A stretch of 64,000 nucleotides of DNA from DYFT01 sp041695085 (lineage in GTDB: Bacteria; Bacteroidota; Ignavibacteria; UBA10030). Location of the stretch: assembly GCA_041695085.1 (NCBI GenBank), contig JBGFRO010000047.1:65006-129005 (forward strand). Reading direction: 5' to 3'. This document shows positions 61,195-64,000 of this stretch, piece after piece. The translations under genes were made by a program, and so were the position numbers. The notes below the pieces were generated by a model that saw nothing but the letters and a program-made list of their open reading frames with translations, made no database searches and was not told the DNA's origin. Positions within the stretch are counted from its first letter, which is position 1, and the number at the start of each line of letters is the position of its first letter.

Positions 61195-62094
61195 TCATCG
61201 TGTTTGTGTCAACTTCAACACCGGCCCCCGGACCTCGGGAGCATGCGCGTCCTTCGGTGGGCCGCCGAATTCGAGTGTGAGCGCTCGTTTGCCAATCTTT
61301 TCGCACATCGCCACACACACCCCGCAGTTAAAGCAATTTGGGTAGAGATGAAGCCTGCGCGGTGAGAGGTTGAGGGGACATGCAAAGCGACACGGCTCAA
61401 GGCCCGTTGGGCAATCGCACTGCGCCGCGTTGTGATGGACGTGGAGTGTGGTTTTGGTGCGGAACAACGAAAGCGTCGCTCCAACGGGACACAAGAACTT
61501 GCACCAGTATCGGCGAAACAGAACGGCTTCGACGGCAAGGATCAGCACAACGAGCATGATCTCCAGCCCAACGCCCATCCCAAGAATTGCCTGCGAGAGC
61601 TCGCTCGATATGATCCCCGGCGTCGAGAGATAGCTGAGAAGCGGCAGTCCGAGAATGAGGGCCGTAACGACCAGCCCCGCCAGAATTCCCCACGTCAGCG
61701 CAGGATGTGGGTTGCTCGGTACGGTTCTCGCATGGACTTGTCGCCAGCGGTTCTTGAAGAGCCGCCGCTGAAGTCCCTCAATCCACTCCGAAAACGTATT
61801 GTGCGGACATACCCAGCTGCAAAAGACGCGCCCGAAGATGAGCGCCACGATGATGGGAATGATCATCGCCAACAGGAGCGGAACATACACCTCTTTCGTC
61901 AAAAGAATCGTCTGCAAGGCTACGGCGGGGTCGGCGATGTCAAGCTCACCAATGGATACGGCGTAGAGGGTCCCAAGAATCCAATGCACGCCGTGCCAGT
62001 TCAGCACCGGAACAGCGACGAGAAAAAGTATTGCAAAGACCTGCATTCCTTTTCGCAGTTGATTGAGACGTTGATATGAGATTCGACGCTGCAT
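61195..62094 (-). CDS. napH: NapH-type membrane polyferredoxin
   Basis: The 299-residue membrane protein has four helices, the CxxxCP motifs FCSWVCPHN and WCKFLCPVG, and a C-terminal Fe-S region (CDCPTGLEPCRFACP, CFNCGVCVAMCEK). NapH works with NapG as a quinol dehydrogenase module for periplasmic nitrate reductase. It starts 22 bases after napG. Confidence 0.88.
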   Translation of the reverse strand: MQRRISYQRLNQLRKGMQVFAILFLVAVPVLNWHGVHWILGTLYAVSIGELDIADPAVALQTILLTKEVYVPLLLAMIIPIIVALIFGRVFCSWVCPHNTFSEWIEGLQRRLFKNRWRQVHARTVPSNPHPALTWGILAGLVVTALILGLPLLSYLSTPGIISSELSQAILGMGVGLEIMLVVLILAVEAVLFRRYWCKFLCPVGATLSLFRTKTTLHVHHNAAQCDCPTGLEPCRFACPLNLSPRRLHLYPNCFNCGVCVAMCEKIGKRALTLEFGGPPKDAHAPEVRGPVLKLTQTR

Positions 62095-62115
62095 TGTTCG
62101 TACGGTACCAGGGCG

Positions 62116-62637
62116 TCACACGTGGTGCGCGCTTCTGACGGTGATTGCGGCATCTTCCATAGGACAGACATGCTCGCAAATCCCACAGCCAATACACTTG
62201 CTCGCAACGACCTGTGGAGAGAGCCCATCTTTCAACACAATGGCTTCGCGGTAGATCGGGCAGTGCTCGAAGCATTCGCGGCAGATAATACCGAGGAAGG
62301 GAAGGCATCGTGTCTCATCGATGACAGCCACTCCCATCCGCACTTGCTCTTTTTCCAACACCTTGTTGTTCAACGCGCCTGTTGGACAAACGGGCGGGCA
62401 CTTCATGCAGACGTAGCAGGGAATTTCGCGCGGAACGATGATCGGTGTACCGTACTTTGTTCCCCAGCTCAAGTCGGTCATCTTGATGCTCTTGTACACG
62501 CATACCTGAGCGCACTTATTGCATTTGATACATCGCTGAATGAAGTCCGGCTCGCTGACAGCACCTGGCGGTCTTAGCGGAGAACGCTCGCCGCTGAGAC
62601 CGCGCAAGAACGCTATGACCCAACCACCCAACCTCAT
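62116..62637 (-). CDS. napG: NapG-type ferredoxin with four [4Fe-4S] clusters
   Basis: The 173-residue protein has four cysteine clusters: CIKCNKCAQVC, CYVCMKCPPVCP, CLPFLGIICRECFEHCP and CIGCGICEHVCP, in the NapG/MauM pattern, with the typical LRPPGA before the first. A normal twin-arginine leader is not seen: the 26 residues before LRPPGA have only a weakly hydrophobic WVIAFL. The start region contains a 32-base palindrome (62570-62601). The ATG at 62637 has no good ribosome binding site, so the start is uncertain. Confidence 0.82.
   Translation of the reverse strand: MRLGGWVIAFLRGLSGERSPLRPPGAVSEPDFIQRCIKCNKCAQVCVYKSIKMTDLSWGTKYGTPIIVPREIPCYVCMKCPPVCPTGALNNKVLEKEQVRMGVAVIDETRCLPFLGIICRECFEHCPIYREAIVLKDGLSPQVVASKCIGCGICEHVCPMEDAAITVRSAHHV
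62570..62601. repeat. REP-like palindrome inside the start of napG
   Basis: The 32 bases form an imperfect palindrome: 16-base arms with three mismatches, starting GGTCTTAGCGGAGAAC and ending GCTCGCCGCTGAGACC. Both strands encode GLSGERSPLRP, which is unusual. It could have entered as a REP-type sequence and been kept in frame. Confidence 0.5.
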
Positions 62638-62655
62638 CGTTGATCAGTGGGCTGT

Positions 62656-62928
62656 TCAGTGGTATGTCCGCGTTGAATCGTTCTCCCCCACAGCAACCTC
62701 GTCCGATGCGACATACGTCGGAAAAACACCCACGACGCCGTCGAATTCATTCAGGATGTAGCGGGTGAGGTTCTCCAGGTCCTCCAACCTTCGCGCTTCG
62801 GCAAGGACGATAATGTTGCTCTCACGGTGAATCCCGTATGTTGTTACATTGGGAAGACGGTTCAACTGGAGAACGACCTCCTCGGATTTCTCGGGGAGAA
62901 CCTTGACGACCATGCTTGCGATATACAT
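62656..62928 (-). CDS. napD: NapA signal-peptide chaperone NapD
   Basis: The 90-residue protein starts at the ATG at 62928, after AAAGGA. It is a single ferredoxin-like NapD domain (MYIASMVVKVLPEKSEEV, VTTYGIHRESNIIVLAEA, FDGVVGVFPTYV). NapD binds the Tat leader of NapA to delay its export. Codon use is like the rest of the window. Confidence 0.9.
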   Translation of the reverse strand: MYIASMVVKVLPEKSEEVVLQLNRLPNVTTYGIHRESNIIVLAEARRLEDLENLTRYILNEFDGVVGVFPTYVASDEVAVGENDSTRTYH

Positions 62929-62953
62929 GAAGTATCCTTTCCGTAGCAACTGT

Positions 62954-64000
62954 CTATGGAACTATCATTGGCGCAGGCTCTGCCTGTCTCCCTCGGGTTC
63001 TCCCCTTATAAATCTTCGCAGAGAACACCTTGTAGTCCATCTGGAAGCTGAATGGGTCGAAATACTCGTTCATGATCATATTGACGAGCTTGTATTCATC
63101 AAACCACGGAATAAACACATAGTCAGCTCTCGGACCTCCTATCGGCTTTGTCACATCAAGCACTTTAGCAGGCAGCTCGATTTTGCCTCTCCGCGATTCA
63201 ACAATAACCCTGTCGCCTTCTTTGATGCCAAGCTTGTCTGCAAGTTCAACGTTCAGCTCTACATAAGCGCCGGGTACTGCACGGTGAAGCTCTCGCACCC
63301 TTGTTGTCATACTTCCTGAATGCCAGTGCTCAACAACTCTGCCTGTGCAGGCTCCATAGATGTAGTCGGTTGTATCATAGATCAACATTTTCGTTCCATC
63401 AGCCTTCGTGAACTCCTCTCTGTGGTTCTGTATGTCTGCCGGGCTCAATGCGATGGACTTTAATGCCCGTCTATCCTTCTCAGGGTCTCCTATGACGCTG
63501 ACTGTATATTTAGCGGTTTGCTCAAAAGGAAACGTGCTGTCTGCATCAACCTTAGCCGGAACGAACTTTCTTTCGATTATATCCACGGTCTTGTATTTGA
63601 CAAACTCCTTGCCGTCAAACTTGCACGCCCACCATGGATTGACCCATATGATGGCCCTGCCGTCCCAGCCCGGAACTTTTCTCCCATCGGGAAGGTCGAC
63701 CATACCGTGAATAAAGGCATTTGAATTATAGAAGCTTGCATACCAACCCTTCGGCACATTCTCCTTTGTATGATAATCTTCATCTTGTTTCATCGCCTCA
63801 AGGTTTTTCTCAAGCCATGAGCCATAAACAGGGTTGAATGCCTTCATATTGTCAAGATATGTTTTAGTAACTCTCTCAATCAGAGGGTCGTAAGGGAACG
63901 CATACTGTATGTTTGCCTCGTATTTGTCATACCGCGCTTTCATTGCGGGGTCAGTATGGACATCAGCAGGAAAAGGAATTCTGTAACCATGATTTCTTTC
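62954..64000 (-). CDS. napA: Periplasmic nitrate reductase catalytic subunit, C-terminal part (runs off the window)
   Basis: The open frame continues to the right edge, so the N-terminal two thirds lie outside. The visible 348 residues match the NapA C-terminal region: GACTGRVVEHWHSGSMTTRV, RAVPGAYVELNVELADKLGI, the molybdopterin-binding domain, and VFIPWFDEYKLVNMIMNEYF. It reduces nitrate in the periplasm. Codon use is unlike its neighbours: arginine is mostly AGA/AGG and isoleucine often ATA, while napD and the rest of the window prefer CGN and ATC. This points to recent transfer or a chimeric join. Confidence 0.93.
   Translation of the reverse strand, partial: ERNHGYRIPFPADVHTDPAMKARYDKYEANIQYAFPYDPLIERVTKTYLDNMKAFNPVYGSWLEKNLEAMKQDEDYHTKENVPKGWYASFYNSNAFIHGMVDLPDGRKVPGWDGRAIIWVNPWWACKFDGKEFVKYKTVDIIERKFVPAKVDADSTFPFEQTAKYTVSVIGDPEKDRRALKSIALSPADIQNHREEFTKADGTKMLIYDTTDYIYGACTGRVVEHWHSGSMTTRVRELHRAVPGAYVELNVELADKLGIKEGDRVIVESRRGKIELPAKVLDVTKPIGGPRADYVFIPWFDEYKLVNMIMNEYFDPFSFQMDYKVFSAKIYKGRTRGRQAEPAPMIVP

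Noticed and set aside
1..64000. CRISPR arrays, tRNA or rRNA genes, phage or integrase genes
   Set aside because: None could be found: the repeats seen are too short or irregular, and no cloverleaf or integrase motif was noticed.

Overview
This window reads as a chromosomal segment (GC roughly in the low fifties) of an anaerobically respiring bacterium of the Bacteroidota/Chlorobiota (Ignavibacteria-like) assemblage. The main taxonomic hint is a secreted nonaheme cytochrome (8581-10704) that ends in a type IX secretion (Por-type) sorting domain with the YPNPFNP motif. Clade II style nos genes, an Alternative Complex III and MoCo-type nitrate reductases are compatible with that placement. No tRNA, rRNA, CRISPR array or intact insertion sequence was seen.

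Left part (1-18.6 kb): a truncated hybrid sensor kinase and a double-PDZ protein are followed by a sigma-54 network. It holds a soluble PAS histidine kinase and an NtrC-type activator, a stand-alone Fis-type DNA-binding protein with a small membrane peptide, the nonaheme T9SS cytochrome, a receiver/DksA-like/coiled-coil trio, and pyruvate:ferredoxin oxidoreductase with a dihydroorotate-dehydrogenase-like partner. Clear -24/-12 promoters precede the kinase, the Fis-like gene, the cytochrome and nifJ, with a weaker one before the receiver gene. hemN closes this part.

Middle part (18.6-38.1 kb): an Rrf2 regulator opens a run that contains a membrane polyferredoxin, a methyltransferase, and a tight cluster of DUF2249/DUF1858 proteins, a NorC-like cytochrome c and a 12-helix heme-copper-fold protein with no visible CuB site. 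Then comes an electron-transfer module (NAD(P)/FAD/Fe-S oxidoreductase, Rieske, cytochrome b, pentaheme cytochrome c) placed directly before nosZ, nosB, a YwiC-like gene, nosDFLY and an anchored SUMF1-domain protein. This predicts quinol- or NAD(P)H-driven N2O reduction.

Right part (38.1-64 kb): narC-like cytochrome, narGHJI, two narK transporters and a complete Alternative Complex III (actABCDEF) lie in one direction behind one sigma-70-like promoter, followed by a moaA remnant, a second Rrf2 gene and a PLP enzyme. On the opposite strand lie fmdE and a napADGH-nrfAH block, for periplasmic reduction of nitrate through nitrite to ammonium. napA runs off the right edge and has codon usage unlike its neighbours. 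No NO-forming nitrite reductase (nirS/nirK) or recognisable NO reductase is present, so the window itself encodes nitrate respiration, ammonification and N2O reduction.

The strongest regulatory observation is a paired motif, TNNGAWAA-N5-TCYGA. It sits in front of both Rrf2 genes, the polyferredoxin gene and the narC-act operon; at three of the four the same spacing to the -10 box is clear. The strongest structural observation is a pair of MITE-like elements, one after nosZ and one between narG and narH, whose terminal arms differ between copies but remain complementary within each copy.
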